DNA of 64,000 bases from Stereum hirsutum FP-91666 SS1. Its lineage: Eukaryota; Basidiomycota; Agaricomycetes; Russulales; Stereaceae. A model generated the notes under the pieces. That model made no database searches, was not told the DNA's origin, and saw only the letters and a program-made list of their open reading frames with translations. The position numbers and the translations under genes are program-made. The stretch covers positions 3,469,951 to 3,533,950 of the forward strand of contig NW_006763131.1 in the NCBI RefSeq assembly GCF_000264905.1, in the 5' to 3' direction. Positions 21,592 through 34,550 of the stretch are shown here, in pieces; within the stretch, counting starts at the first letter, position 1; each line of letters begins with the position of its first letter.

Positions 21592-22429
21592 AGCTAAACA
21601 GAATATAGTATCAGAGCCGAGGAATACTGCAATAATAAAGGGGAACAGACCAAACCGCTACAGTTATCTTCGGAATGCCAGCGAGGAGAGTGGAGGAAGA
21701 GCAACGCTCCGAAGGTCGGCGTTCAGACATCGGACGCGTTCGTGTTCACGTGGCGACGCGCCCCGCGTGGCGCTTCAGTGTGATGTGGCCCACGAAATTG
21801 TGTTCTCTCCCTCTCTTTCTCTGTCCGTTGGTGGTCGAACGGGAGCTGCGTATTCTACCGACTCTCTCATGCTAACGGCTCAAAATCGCCTCACTTGGAA
21901 CAACATCTTCCTTGATTTGAGCAGAATTGAACTGGCTCTTCTGGAACTGGCGTTGGCACTCTGTCTGGAGCCTCATGGAAGGACACCGTGACTTTGCGAC
22001 GACGCTGATAGAAGCTGCTGACCGGTATCTGGACTGTCCTTTCTTTCGACATAAAGTAAGCTATTCGAAATATACTGGACAGCAGATGCTCTGAGATGGA
22101 AGGGACGTGAGCACTTTTTCAATGATGGGAGAGTAAGACAGACAGTTACGATTCTGATCTGAACGGAACAACGGGTGCGACGTTCATTCCATGACTGGAA
22201 TTGAACTGAACTCGTTGATTAGAATGGAGTTTTTTTTTCGAGCTGGTGCATATGCTATGGTTTCGAACCTTCCTGTCTTATTGTTCTCCATTTCTGGGCA
22301 GGAATATACCCACTGGCATCGCCATACAGAGTTCGACTACGACCCAGTCAAGCTAGACCCACGCCAGTGATATGTGTCGGCAACTTGTCGTATCTCACTC
22401 TTCTTGACCTTAACTCTAAACGCCTCCAA
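21592..22429. other. Intergenic region between ALG9 and the GH28 pseudogene
   Basis: About 840 bp with no supported coding sequence. The right part, from about 22,000 on, could include unrecognised decayed 5' exons of the pseudogene. It contains the promoter side of ALG9. Confidence 0.35.
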
Positions 22430-23225
22430 CGTTTTTCATCCAGTTACAGGTGGATCGCCGGACGTTCTTTACTCGCCGGCAGTGTCGGTCCATGCTGTCC
22501 AATACGAATCTTTCTCTCTCAAAAATGGACTAGCCCGGTGCGAACGAATCACCTCCATGACCTTCAAAAACATCACGGTGACCAAGGACGATGGCCGCGT
22601 CGCCCTCAAGTCCACAGCCAGCTCCATAACAGCCCCCGACGTCTTCTGCCTCTGTCGGGTCACTCGGAGCTGGGTAGGGTTCTACGGGCATGTTGGGCGT
22701 CTAAAATGGCCAAACCAAATGGCCGAACTCCTATTATGATTCTAAACCCAATTATCCATCCAGGTAGAGTAAAACAACATTTTGACGCCACCATGATGAA
22801 TTACGCGCGAAGGCCGTCGGTATCAAGCTTTACGGGGGCGGTTCCTCTCACGGTGTAGTCACGGTCAAGGGCACTACCTTCGAGAAGGTCGTAGTGTAGG
22901 ACCGTGACACTACACGGCCCAGGCTGAAAATCACTGCGAGTACTCCGAGGACGACAACTGTATCGCGAGTTCTAGCACCATCGCCAATGTCTACCTTAAA
23001 AGCTTCTCGTGTACATCGTGCGTCTTTCTTGTCCTTCAACTCCGCCCTCGCGTACCTGAGGTGGCCCGAGCGCTGACGGTCGCTTTTATGTCGGATGATA
23101 TGTTTGGCCCCCGGCGTTCTTTCGATTCCTTCAGGTCCAGCACATATAGCCCTATCACAGTGGCGAACTTGAATAGTCCATTTCCACTCCACGAATTCCA
23201 AGGTTTTCGATCTTACGGGGCCTCA
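22430..23225 (+). pseudogene. Decayed GH28 polygalacturonase
   Basis: Protein-level similarity to GH28 is visible in scattered frames. Near 22,520-22,650 there is KNGLARC..ITSMTFKNITVTKDDG..ALKS, where the catalytic NDDD reads KDDG. Near 22,650-22,690 are traces of the GSHG..VGS turn in another frame. At 22,815-22,895 there is VGIKLYGGGSSHGVVTVK.TTFEKVV, followed by an EDDNCIASSSTIANVYLKSF stretch after an in-frame stop. Frameshifts and stops prevent a continuous product, and no signal peptide or first exons can be found. It is a dead relative of, but not a copy of, the intact GH28 gene at 1710-3536; the motifs resemble the exo-polygalacturonase subgroup. Confidence 0.7.
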
Positions 23226-23280
23226 CAGGTTCTCAGACGCTCGAATATCGGTGACTCGAGTGACTTAGGTCTAATCTAAC

Positions 23281-24291
23281 ATGCAGGTAAGTGCACGGTG
23301 GCGGCCCCTCCCTATAATCACACGCATCGTGGCGCCGTGTCCATTTTGTCATTGGATGATGCTGACTCCTTCGAATTTGCATCTTGTCTACGAATCTAGC
23401 TCTAGGCCTACGTGACTAGCGGACCGCCCACTGATGGCCACATACACCGTGTCAACCGGATTTCAACGACCGCTGTAAGGTTAGACGGACGATACGACTG
23501 CTGTGTGACGCGTGTAGGGGCTTTGCACGCAATTTGCACTTCTCTTTGACCCCGGCTATCCATTTACAGCGAGAATAACAATTTGATCGTGTGAGAGTTG
23601 CCGTACGTGGGTGTGCATGAGGACTCTTGTTTGTCTCAATTTCATCGAGAACCAAGGGATGAGAATGTCCGAATGGAAGGCGGCGATGGACAAACCCTGT
23701 CGTCACATGCGTGCTCTCGGGAAGCATGCGACAATTCGAGGATAGCTTCGTCCTCGTGCGCTTCAAGTGTCTGCCACAGGCGGGTATTGGTGTCTTTTGT
23801 GGTATCGTCCGAGCCACTCGAACATGCTTCTCCGATGAAGCCCAGATTACAGCACTACAGCTGTACGCTTGTCGAATCCTGTAAACCGGTGGCGGCTGAT
23901 ATGGACACAAAAGACCCGGGTTGCTGTTAAGGCGCGCCACTGGTGGGTTGTGAAGTGCATTAGTCGAACAGCATTTCTATGGCAGCGAAGTTTTTTTGTA
24001 GATTCCTTGTCAAGCACTATCTTTGCTTTGGACCCTGTGAAGTGAGGGAGCGTTGTTGTGAGATGCGTGCAGCGTTGTGGCCGAAAGAGGACGTGTGCGG
24101 TGCAGAGATCAGGCCCAGATCGGGGCGTCGGATCTAATAAGCACAATAACTGCTTCGATGCACTCGCCACTTCAGTGACGGCTGGACCCACAAGGTCAAC
24201 GCGCTTATATTATGGGCTCAAGAAGAAAGTGGTAGACAGATCACCTACACCCCAACACTCCCACTTCCCACGAAATTCACTCCTTCATACC
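23281..24291. other. Intergenic region upstream of the forkhead gene
   Basis: About 1 kb with only short frames that lack family resemblance. No tRNA or repeat was recognised. It holds the presumed promoter of the forkhead gene; pyrimidine-rich CCCCAACACTCCCACTTCCC lies just upstream of the ATG. Confidence 0.35.
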
Positions 24292-25685
24292 ATGTCCCGC
24301 CTCGACGCCATCCTCAATCCCGAAGTCAGACAGCCTTCGGGAATTCCAAGGTAGGCATCTTCCCGCGGTTGTTGACTCCCACCGCCCAGCCTTATCCTTA
24401 CCCTGCGACGTAACCCTTTTGATCTCCCTTTGTGGCATGTTGTGACCTGCACGCCGCGATGCTAATACCGCCCTTCGCCCCTAAAAGCCCAGATTCCTCT
24501 ACATCGAGCGTGAGCGCATCGTTCGAGCCCATACACTACGTCCCTCGTCCTTCAATGGAGGAGAAAACGCACGAGCATCCAGAGCACCCCGATTGTCCAG
24601 ATACCCTTGCCTGTCTCCCAGATACCGATGCCAGGCCCCAGCATACCTTGCCCGTCATCCTGCGCTGTGCGATTATGGGATCCAAGAAGAAACGTTTGAC
24701 TATCCGCGAGATTTATGCCGCCATGGAGGAGAAGTATCCCTACTACCGCACGGCAGGTATCACATGGAAGGTAAGCCGCTGTCCCTTTGTTCTTTTTGCA
24801 TCGACCGTGTACGTCATTTAATACCTGGTGGGCCTACTCTAGCAATCCGTTCGCCACCATCTGTCTCTCAACCGCCTTTTCGAGCGCCAGCCCCGCCCCG
24901 TTACCGATCCTGGGTTTGGTTCATATTGGACCGTCAACCTCGATGCTCCTCCTGGGACTAAGCGTCCTCGCAAGCGCGGCCGCCCTCTCGAAGAGGGAGA
25001 GGAGGCTCCTCCCCCCAAGAAACGCGGTCGTCCACGCAAGGTTCCTCTCCCCGAACAAACGCAGCCCGTCGCCTCACACAGTATGGATCACCCTCCCATC
25101 GCGACGCTCTCATTACCAGGCGCTCGGACGCCGTCTCACCAAGGCTACACGGGCCCTCCTAGCTCGTGCGGGCGCTACGCGGAGGATGAGGACGAGATGT
25201 TGTTCGATGATGCTAGTAGGCGTACCGACGATGATTATGAGAGCGAGGAGGATATGCCCCATCACCAATACCGACCCACCAGTCCCCCCAATTTCCAACT
25301 TAGACCTGTTTCGAATCACGGTCCTAGCTCGCATGGCGCACGGGTGTTGGCGCATAGCATGTCGCGACTCGTGACGGACGCGCCTGAGAACACGATCGAC
25401 AAGCTTCGGATCGAGATGGCCACGCTCAGGAAGCAGGCGAATGACGCGCTCTCCATGTCGATCAGTGCGACGGACCAGTTGTCGCAGGCCCACGCCGAGT
25501 GCAGTCGAGCAAAAGCTCAGTTGAAGTTGGCAGAAAACATGTTGGAGGACGAGGCGAGGAAACGGAGAGAGGCAGAGAGGATCGCAGACGAGGAGATCAG
25601 GAGGAGGAGAGTACTGGAAGCAGAGATTGACAGGTACAGGCATCATCTGAAGTCTCCAGATGTGGAGTCGGAGGACGAAGATTAG
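24292..25685 (+). CDS. Forkhead transcription factor with AT-hooks (394 aa)
   Basis: Exons 24292-24350, 24488-24770 and 24843-25685. Residues about 68-150 form a winged-helix forkhead domain: LPVILRCAIMGSKKKRLTIREIYAAMEEKYPYYRTAGITWK, interrupted by an intron at the usual helix-3 border, then QSVRHHLSLNRLFE, ...DPGFGSYWTV. It is followed by two AT-hook-like motifs (KRGRP, KKRGRPRK) at about 155-180, then a Ser/Pro and acidic stretch. The last 80 residues are a Glu/Arg-rich coiled coil. It is a nuclear DNA-binding regulator. The target genes cannot be inferred. The coiled coil suggests dimerisation. The start is set by the short first exon ending PSGIP. Confidence 0.88.
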
Positions 25686-26229
25686 GGATCCGTTTATCCC
25701 TTGGAGGAGAAGCTTTTCGAGCGTGCAATGGACTCGATATCGACCTTCGTTTTTCTCCTATTATTTTTGCCTTTACAGTAGGAGAGTTGTACTCTGGGAA
25801 GACCGTGGGTGCATTCTGACACTGGCCTCATTGAAGTCTCGTTCGCATTTTACTGTGTAGCTATGATTCGTGACTATGTGTATGGGACTATGTTATGCTC
25901 AACCTTACCTGTCGAGCGCAATAACAAGCATTGATCGTTTGTGGCTACAGTAAGTGACCCTTGAGGGTGACTAGAATAGACAAGAAGGTTGATCTAAAGA
26001 GCCTGTGCGGTGGGATGATATGGACGTCAGTTGACACGTGTGGGCGCTCCTTTTCAATGACGGGTGTGTAAAAGAAAATACTAACACCCACATGTACAAA
26101 GAAGACCAAACACCGCTAGAAATTTCGCTCGCCACACTTCTCTTGATTGCTACCCCCGGCCTGTGCGCCGTATCTCGTCCTGTTAACTTTCTGGTGGGGA
26201 AAACTGCCATAGGATATCAAAACCTTGCC
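25686..26229. other. Intergenic region between the forkhead and UTP13 genes
   Basis: About 540 bp containing the 3' end of the forkhead gene and the 5' region of UTP13. No further gene is supported. Confidence 0.4.
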
Positions 26230-29200
26230 ATGGCTTTCCAATCGTCTCGTGGAAAGCTGAAAACCGCGTATGTCACCGTTCGCCTTGTATACAAATTTCT
26301 CACTTGCTTGACTGATGTTCCACAAGTTAGTTTCAAAAAAGGCCGAGTAATCGCTCCATTATACACCGGTGGCGCCGTCTCAGCCAGTCATGACGGTCGC
26401 ATGCTAGTGACTTGTGTGGGGGAGGAGGCTATTCTGACCGATATTGAACAAGGGATACAAATTGCACGGTTTACTGGCGTGCGTTTCTTCGAACTCTCTC
26501 ATCTTCTTTCTCTGACTGACCTCCAATGTCATGATACTTTCAGGACGGCGAATCCATCACTTCATTATGTATATCACCCTCCGACCTCACTCTCGTCATT
26601 TTCACCTCTTCCATGTCCCTCCGCATATACGACCTCCCCAAAACGACCTCCGATCCCTCGAAAGCCATCAACCCAAAACGTGTGGTCACTCGCGCACACG
26701 ACGCACCAGTTCACGTCTGCACCTTTGACCCAACCTCCACCTACCTCGCCTCAGGATCTGCAGACGGAATCGTCAAAGTCTGGGATGTTTCCCGAGGATT
26801 CACGACCCATGTCCTTCGGGGCCACGGTGGCGTCGTCTCTGCTCTGAAATTTTCGTATCCCATCTCCGCAGGGTCCGTGGAGGAGAGAGAGATGAAGCTG
26901 GTGACCGCCTCCGTGGATACGAAGGTCAGGGTGTGGAACCTTAGTAAGACGGCAGCGGAGATGAAGAAGGGGAAACAGGTGAAGCCAGAGCACGTTTTAG
27001 AGGGACATGTGAGCGTGCCGAGGGGTGTGGACGTGAGTTCGGACGGGAGATGGTTGGTTTCTGGTGGCAGAGATGCTGTGGTCCTTGTTTGGGATCTCGC
27101 TGCGGCCGTGAAGAAGGGGAGTAAGGGGAAGGAGAAAGCATCATCTGAGCCGGTGTTGGTCAAGACGGTCACTACCGTGGAGAGGGTCGAGGCATGCGGG
27201 CTTTTGTCAGAGGATGCTGAAGTCGCGGGAGAGGAAAGTGGTAAAGGCAGCATCAGATTCTTTACCGCCGGCGAGAAAGGTATGGTGAAGGTGTGGAATG
27301 GTAAAACCGGCAAAGAACTGGCGAGGTTCGGGGAGGACACTGCTCCAGTGGCTTCGTCCTCGGCTGGCAATGCCGAAGAACAGGAGGAACAAAGACAGGT
27401 CGTGGATGCTATGTACGTGTTCGGCGTTCGATAGGTGGTCTTTCGGCCAAAATCGTTGACATTTTTATTACAGATACATCGCCGACGCGAACACTGTCAT
27501 TTCCATACACGCCGACCAGAATATTCTGTACCACTCACTATCATCTTCGACGGTCTCCCGCCAGCTCGTCGGCTTCAACGACGAGATCATCGATGCCGCA
27601 TTCCTTCATTCGCCTTCATCTGCGCCATCGCCATCGACCTCCCACGACACACACATCGTTCTCGCGACTAACTCTTCCCTCATCCGTCTTTACTCTTCCC
27701 ACACTCTCGACGCACGCCTCCTCTCTGGCCACGCCGACATCGTCCTTTGCCTGTCCACTTCTCCCGGCCGAGAAGTCTTCGCCAGCGGAGGCAAGGACCG
27801 TACCGCACGAATATGGGCTCCCCGTTCATCTTCCTCAACGGCTCCTGACGGCTGGGGTTGGGAGTGTGTAGCTATATGCGAAGGCCATGCTGAGTCCGTT
27901 GGTGCGCTGTCATTCTCCCGACAAGGACCAGCCTCGGACGAAGAGGCCCCGAAACTGAAATTCATGTTCACGGCCTCCCAGGATCGAACGATCAAAATGT
28001 GGGACCTTTCTTCCGTCGCCACCTCGGCCACTTCTACTCAATCGCCCACAAAATGCAAAAGCCTGTGTACCCAAAAGGCACACGATAAGGACATCAACGC
28101 TTTGGATGTTTCGCCCAACGATCTGCTCGTCGCTTCCGGCTCCCAGGATCGTACAGCCAAAGTTTTCTCTATCGTTTACTCGTCGTCGTCATCGGCTGGT
28201 GCCCGAGGCGAGCTCAAGCTTCTTGGGACGTGCAAAGGGCACAAACGTGGCGTATGGAGCGTTCGGTTTGCTAAGGGGGAGAGGGTATTGGCCACGGGCA
28301 GTGGCGATCGGACTATCAGGCTATGGGGTCTAGAGGACTTCAGTTGTTTGAGGGTTTTGGAAGGTCACAGCAACTCCGTGCTTCGTGTCGACTGGCTGTC
28401 GCCGCCTGCAGAAGGTCGTACTCATGGACAGGGCCCAGAACAACTTGTGAGCAGCGCTTCCGACGGCTTGGTCAAGGTATGGGATACACGACAGGAAGAA
28501 TGTGTGGCGACGTTGGATGGGCATGAAGACAAGGTGAGGTCGATCTCCTCGACGTACAGCCAATGCTTTCTCTGACCGTTGTATCCAAACTATCACCTTC
28601 TTCTCCAGGTTTGGGCACTGGCTATCAGCTCTGATAATCGCAGAATCGTCTCGGGTGCTGCGGACTCTGTCGTCACATTCTGGGAGGACTGCACCCAGGA
28701 AGTAGAGGAGGCACGAGAGAAGGAGCGAGAAGAGGGCGTTCTGAAGTACGTTCACTATCAAATTCTCGGTAGCGCGCCATTGCCGTCACACATCACTTAC
28801 AGTCTGTAATCCAGGGAACAAGAACTGCAGAACTACGTTGCTGTGAACGATTATCATCGGGCCATCACCCTCGCTCTTTCGCTCGCGCATCCCGGAAGGC
28901 TGTACAACCTCTTCAAGGTCCTTTCTTCCGATGAAAATAATGAAGGCGGTATGTTGTTCATCTCGCAACTACACCAACCACCTTGGTTTGATTCTTAACA
29001 TGCATCTCTCGTCAGATGGGTCCATTTTAGGCTCACAGGCTGTAGACGAGGTGATCCGAACACTCCACTATTCCGAGCTGGCCAAGCTCCTCAAATACGT
29101 CCGGGACTGGAATGCGAAAGCCAGTAGCTCGGCTGTTGCCCAAAGAGTCCTGCACGCCATCGTGAAACTTCGTTCCCCGGAGGAAGTTATCAAAGCATTG

Positions 29201-29473
29201 GCACCATCGACCTTTGATAACGCAATCGTCGACGTTGATGACGCTGCTGTCGATGGGTCAGCCGTGGCGAAAGGCGCGAAGAAGGTGCAGGGCGTCGATG
29301 GGAAGGAAGTGGTGGAGGGTTTGATCGCGTACACGGAGCGGCATCTGAAGAGGATGGAGCGGTTAGTGCAGGAGAGCTATGTGTTGGATTTCATTGTTGG
29401 GGAGATGGATGATGGGCTTTTGGACGATGGCGTGGACGTCATGGACGTCGATTCAGATTCAGACTCGTCATAA
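26230..29473 (+). CDS. UTP13: U3 snoRNA-associated protein 13, WD40 (947 aa)
   Basis: Seven exons: 26230-26267, 26331-26478, 26544-27412, 27474-28533, 28609-28745, 28815-28948 and 29016-29473. The start MAFQSSRGKLKTAFKKGRVIAPLYTGG matches the Utp13/TBL3 N-terminus. A long series of WD repeats follows (for example GSADGIVKVWDV, GGKDRTARIW, ASQDRTIKMWDL, GSGDRTIRLWGL, SASDGLVKVWD), likely forming two propellers. The C-terminal Utp13 domain (EQELQNYVAVNDYHRAITLALSLAHPGRLYNLFKVL...) leads to an acidic tail. Utp13 is a subunit of UtpB in the small-subunit processome and is needed for 18S rRNA maturation in the nucleolus. An intron inside the alternative VVDA-IYI junction (27413-27473) is required to keep the frame. 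Confidence 0.93.
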
Positions 29474-30959
29474 AAGGTCGATTTGAATAATTGGACGTTG
29501 TAGGCTTCGCACCGTGCGTGTAACATGCTGTCAACTTCTGATATTCCCTTTCCGATCCTAATTCTGTTGTCTGTTCAGACTACGCACTCTATTCTACCTG
29601 TTTGTTGTTGTCTTGGCCAGCAATATGTCCCTGAATTCGAGATAACGAGAGTTGAATATGGGGACCTACCACCTTATCCGTCCGTTTGCTGCCCAGCTAT
29701 CCAAGACTTCGTGGATTTGGCAGTGAACTCAAGAAGCCCGTTGCTCGCCGAGTGTTATCTTCTGCACTAACAGTCTCAAACCTACAGACATTCTGAATGT
29801 GTCGTATACTGCCACTCCTCTACATCGTGAACTAGTTGGCAGTAGTTTCCTCAAATCCACATAGCGTATTTTCCCTCCGCGGATCGAATTGAAAAAGGCT
29901 CCACCCACAGTCTCACCAAAGTCAAGATCCGGCACTGGGTCCCTGAAACGTCAACCCAATCTCACTCACATCTCAGCGACGTGGGCACAAGACTCTTGGG
30001 ACCATGTCAGCTTTTTTCGGTCAAGGACTCCGAGGAGTCCAATTGCAAGTCCCTCATCCTCCGCGATTGGCTCCCTCTACCTCGACAGGTCATTGAGAGC
30101 ATCGAGCCCAATGGGAAACGGCAAAAGACTACAATCTGTCTGCTCCGTGGTCATGGTAGGCACCACGGCCTCGGAGATACGTCCATTGCATACTCGGGGT
30201 AGTGGCGGTGAGGTCCGTCAGTGGCGAGACCAAGCAGAATCAGGACTAAGGACCTGATTCAGATCCGGGCAGACCACGGGTCTGGTCTTGGGTGCCACAT
30301 TCCAAGCTCGATCATCGACTCTTCGTTTGAATGGAATCAACGGACAGCAATATAGGACTAACCTAAACCGGCACCGTCAATCGCGTCGTCCGAGGGCATA
30401 GATGATGAAAGTGACATGATTTGTCGGAGACGCCGCGCGAGCGGTGACGGTGAGTACGACTCGAGGGCCTGACTTACCTGGTGAGGTCGCCGCGAGTGGC
30501 TATCCGTTAGAATCGCACCGCTAGCATTCAGAGAAACGTCTGGGGACGGCTTTCGATTCATTCTTGAGTTACAGGATATACTCGTACACAGAAAGGGAGA
30601 TATTTGGTCATGGTACAAGTACAAAGAGAAAGCCTTTGGGCGTCTACATAAGAAAGCGAAGTTTCATACTGTTACAGGAAGAAGGATGGATGGAAGATTT
30701 GGCAAAGGAAGGGACTTTGTTATGCTGCACGGAAGATGAAAAACGAAGACGTACAACAGATCGTACAGATTTACGAAGGGCAGGGGGGAAGATGAGACAG
30801 TTGGAGGTCGTGAAGTGACTCGAAAAAAAAGCTCGTGAGCTCATGAGGTGGCGATGAACATCGATCGTGAAATAAAGAGAAGCGGGTCCAAGAAGAGAAG
30901 AGAAGACGGTCAGGAAACAAAATCCGATGATTTGAACAGTTCGAGTGGAGAGATCACAT
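29474..30959. other. Intergenic region with a possible kinase relic
   Basis: About 1.5 kb. In the plus frame starting 29981, a stretch GTRLLGPCQLFSVKDSEESN...LILRDWLPLP vaguely resembles the N-terminal lobe of fungal FunK1-type kinases, but no catalytic motifs follow and neighbouring frames shift. Nothing else is supported; the right end is the 3' region of the C2H2 gene. Confidence 0.3.
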
Positions 30960-32479
30960 TCAGAGCTCATCTCCAGAGCCGCCAGAGCCTTTATGAACGC
31001 GCATGTGCTGACCGAGGTTGTCATGTCGGCTGAAAGCCTTGTCGCAACCTGGCACAGGACATTTATGCGCTGTGGAGTAGTAGATTCCGAAGAAATCAGC
31101 ATCGCAGGACAGCGGGCGCTAGGAAAATGATTGGTGTAATAGAAGAACAACTTACGCTTTTCATTGGTATGGATCGACCGAACATGGCGTTTCAGATGCT
31201 CGCCCCGTGCAAAGCACTTCCCGCAACCCTTCACCTTACAAGCGTAACCCCTCACGTTCTTTTGCACGCCTCCCTGTACAACTAGCACCGGAGAAGTGGG
31301 TACCCTCCGACCGCGACTCTTCTTCGTCAAATTCGGCACAGGCGTCGGCGCAGTGAGCTTGTAGACCCGAGGACGCCCAGAGGCGCGGGCTCTCGCTGAA
31401 ACAGATCGCGAACTGTCGGGAGAGGCTGTGGTGGGTTTTTTCTTGGTGGTTGCCGTGTGTCTATTGCTCGAGCGAGTGACGGGACGACCGCGAGTCCTGT
31501 AGCGGGCGGTGGGTACAAAATCCCCGTCCCCATCGTCAGCGTCTTCCGCCTCACTCTCTCCGGCATCTTCCGAATCGGATTCGTGGATGAGGTCGGGAGG
31601 GCTGGCGGAGGGGAAGGAAGGGCTGGATAGGGATGCAGCGGTGGAGAAGACAACGTCATCCATGTCTTGAATATCTGGCTCGGCCTTGGCAGCGATTTGC
31701 GGATCACCGTCATCCCCGATGGGAGAGACGCTGTGTAGGGATGCAGCCTGAGCTGGCGGTTCGTAATCAGCCGGGATGCGAGGGGTGGAAGACAAGCCAG
31801 GAGTCTCCGTTGCAGTAACGAACGGTTCGTCCGGGAGGGCGGCGGTAAAGCTCAAAGCTGCGGGGGCAGACATTGGCATAGCGTACGGCAGGCCAGACAT
31901 GTCCATATTCGCCCCATCGAAGTAGAAAGGAGTGCCGCTAGGTGGAATCATGGATGAGGTGCGGGATAGAGTCGCAGTTTGGTCGTATGGAGAGAGATAG
32001 TCGGAAGGTGCGAAGTCGAAGTAAGACATATCATTTGAGAGCGAGCCCATCATTTCATCTTCGCGCGTGATATCAGGTTGCATTGGCATGGGCATAGTCG
32101 CAATCGTCCCGTAAGGATGATCGGCTGGGGTAAAAGGAAAGAATGAAGGGCTTTCGCGCTGAGTGCTAACATGGTTCTTGTCGGACCACGCAGGAGTAAA
32201 GCGGTCGAATGCACTCTCGCCATAGACGTAAGAGTCACCGGCATTGCCTTCCAACGGCATAGCGAGTGTTTGTGCCGATGTAAAGCGCGTGCTAGAGAGT
32301 CGTGAGAAGGGGTTCGACTGTGGCTTGTAGGAAGGAGGGACGGGCGATGGATGGAACTGGTTGTCGTAGATGGGAGAAGAATGCATATTTGGGCGACTTT
32401 CTGAGGAAGGTGTGGCGTCGCGAGAGACATCCCGCGCGGGCATATAAAGCAAAGCGGGGGAAGTTTGGCAGATCGACAT
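30960..32479 (-). CDS. C2H2 zinc-finger transcription factor, Msn2/4-like fingers (477 aa)
   Basis: Two exons: 31156-32479 and 30960-31069, joined by an 86-nt intron. The start is the ATG at 32479; a longer frame to 32638 lacks support and reads through upstream sequence. The N-terminal 350 residues are Ser/Pro/Thr-rich with acidic patches (EDAGESEAEDADDGDGDF), typical of activation regions, then a basic stretch. The C-terminus has two adjacent C2H2 fingers: YACKVKGCGKCFARGEHLKRHVRSIH and HKCPVPGCDKAFSRHDNLGQHMRVH, split by the intron at the TNEKP linker. This arrangement is like yeast Msn2/Msn4 and related stress regulators. It ends GSGGSGDEL. The target is unknown; nuclear. Confidence 0.87.
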
Positions 32480-34550
32480 CGGGACAGAAATCGATTCGGA
32501 TCTGGGGACTAGACACTGAATATAGAAGGATAGGGCGCAAGTAAAGCGCAGGCACCACAATGAACGGTGCTCTGGATTTGCTGGGATTGAATATTTTGAA
32601 TACCGCAGCGGATGCGATCGTGCTTGGACAATACGCAACAGCTGGGTCGGGGATTTTGACGCAGATTCGGAGTCGTCCTGTTGTGATTAAAACGCTGATA
32701 TAGGCGGAAGAAAAAGATGATGCTGCGGGTCGTAATCTCAGTACCCGAAGGAGCTAGTGAGTTCCCCGTATGTACGCAATCTTTTCTCGAGCGGAAGTGT
32801 CGAAACTGATGTTGGATATCGATGCTTCAGCTGCATCGACGACGGTTGCGCAACAGAGTATCAAAGAGAGCGACGCACTACCAAGGGACTTTGTAGGGAG
32901 AAAGATGTTGGGGGAACTGTTGTGGTACTGTGCAACCACGATGGAGGAGCGGCGCAGAAGATGGTGGACGTCAGGTTGTCCTTGTTTGTTTGCGCCCATT
33001 GCGAATTCGACGCCGCCCCACCGGCTCCATATTTCCATCTCGAATTACAGACTAGGAATGCCGGCTTATACAGTACGTCTGTTGTCTAGTCCCTCTGTGC
33101 TCATTTAAAAGTGCTACTCTGCATTTTGTACTTTCGAATTGAAATATTAGTGGTAGGAGCTTGACCAGCGACTCGCAGGTCACGTTTCGGGTGTTTCACG
33201 CCGTCCAAGCCCGTGCGCATCACACTATCATTGTCATTCGTCAGGATCCACCGCAATTGCTTTATTTGGCACAAATTGCCAGGTGAAAATCTGGTCTTAT
33301 CTGAGATCCACGATGTAGCTTTCCATTCTACAAAACCAGGGTACGTTTTGCCCAACGTTCCTCGTGTATTGGTAGTAGCGCTAGACGCTGCTAGAGGAGT
33401 CCCGAACAGCCAAGTGCGTCGCGACCATGCTGTATTGAGCTTCAGTTCGTCCAGACAATGGCGTATGTACCAAGAGATTCTACTCTATCTCTTCCGGCGG
33501 GACTTGGTTCCATATGATAAATGTGGCGTAGTAAAGACCGGTTAGTAGGTGGCGTACGGACAGTGCGACATTAGTGCCTCTCGTTGAGTCAATCGGCGGG
33601 AAACTTTAACTTCGGGACATAGAGCCAAAGTCCAAAAGATAAAACACCGGTCTTGAAATGGGGGTTATTGCGATGGCGTGACGCGCATCCCATCCACGAT
33701 CCGCGGCCCCACAGGAGGGAGACCTTCAAGAGAGACACAATTTGGCGGTATTGGATCCAATCCGAGATAGCAGTTCGTGTTCCTCAGCAATAAGGAGGGT
33801 GTACGGCTTATATGGATAGAGGCCTCGTACGATGGGTAGGTGAGCATTTCGGGCAAGTAGTGGTTCGGGTGAAAGGAAAACCAAGAACTGGGAAGGTTCG
33901 GAAGGGAGTTCAGCCCGAAATGGAAGGCGGGCTTCCGTCATGATCCGGTCTTACCAAGTGCCACACCAGCGCCACATTTGGACCACCTCACGACTGAGCA
34001 CACCCCAAATGACCGTAAAGATCTTTTCATTCAGACAAAAAAAGCGACAACGGCAGTATATACAACACGGGATGCGCAAACCAACGACGATTCGAGAACT
34101 CAACACTGAGAAATGACTAGAACATTTGTTTTACTAAAAGACGTGAATGTCAGTCCACGAGGACGAGCCACAACGAACCACGGACCGACCACCACTCTTG
34201 AATAAGAGGCCACAAATAAGCAAGGAGCATGAGAGATCAATCATCACACCAAGAAAATGCAAGACAGAGCGAAACACCGTCGTTCTCGTCCTGCTTGAGG
34301 ATGGTCAACTAGAAGTACACAAAAAAAAAAAAAGAGGGTGAGTGAAAGGTGATTCAGCATCTCAACAAAGAGATCTGAACCATTACTAGTAGGCCGTGAG
34401 GACGAAGTATGCATACGAGGACAAGGGGATGGGTGAGGCAAGACAAGAATAAAAAAACAAGAGCGAACGAAAGGAGGCATGCATGTATATTTATGGTGGG
34501 GTCCAAGCAGAATCAAGTAATGCAAACGTTGTTCCGTCGTCGTCGACAGC
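32480..34550. other. Gene-poor region of about 2 kb
   Basis: Several 60-130-codon frames on both strands overlap each other. None shows a named motif or splice-supported extension. A minus-strand 71-codon ATG frame at 33941-33726 is possible but unsupported. A plus frame near 33,000 contains CAHCEFDAAPPAPYFHLEL, which looks protein-like but leads nowhere. The last about 400 bp, with an A-run at 34321-34332, would be the 3' untranslated side of the NBR1-like gene. Confidence 0.35.

Noticed and set aside
33726..33941. 71-codon minus-strand ATG frame
   Set aside because: Looks somewhat protein-like, but no splice extension, motif or second evidence supports it.
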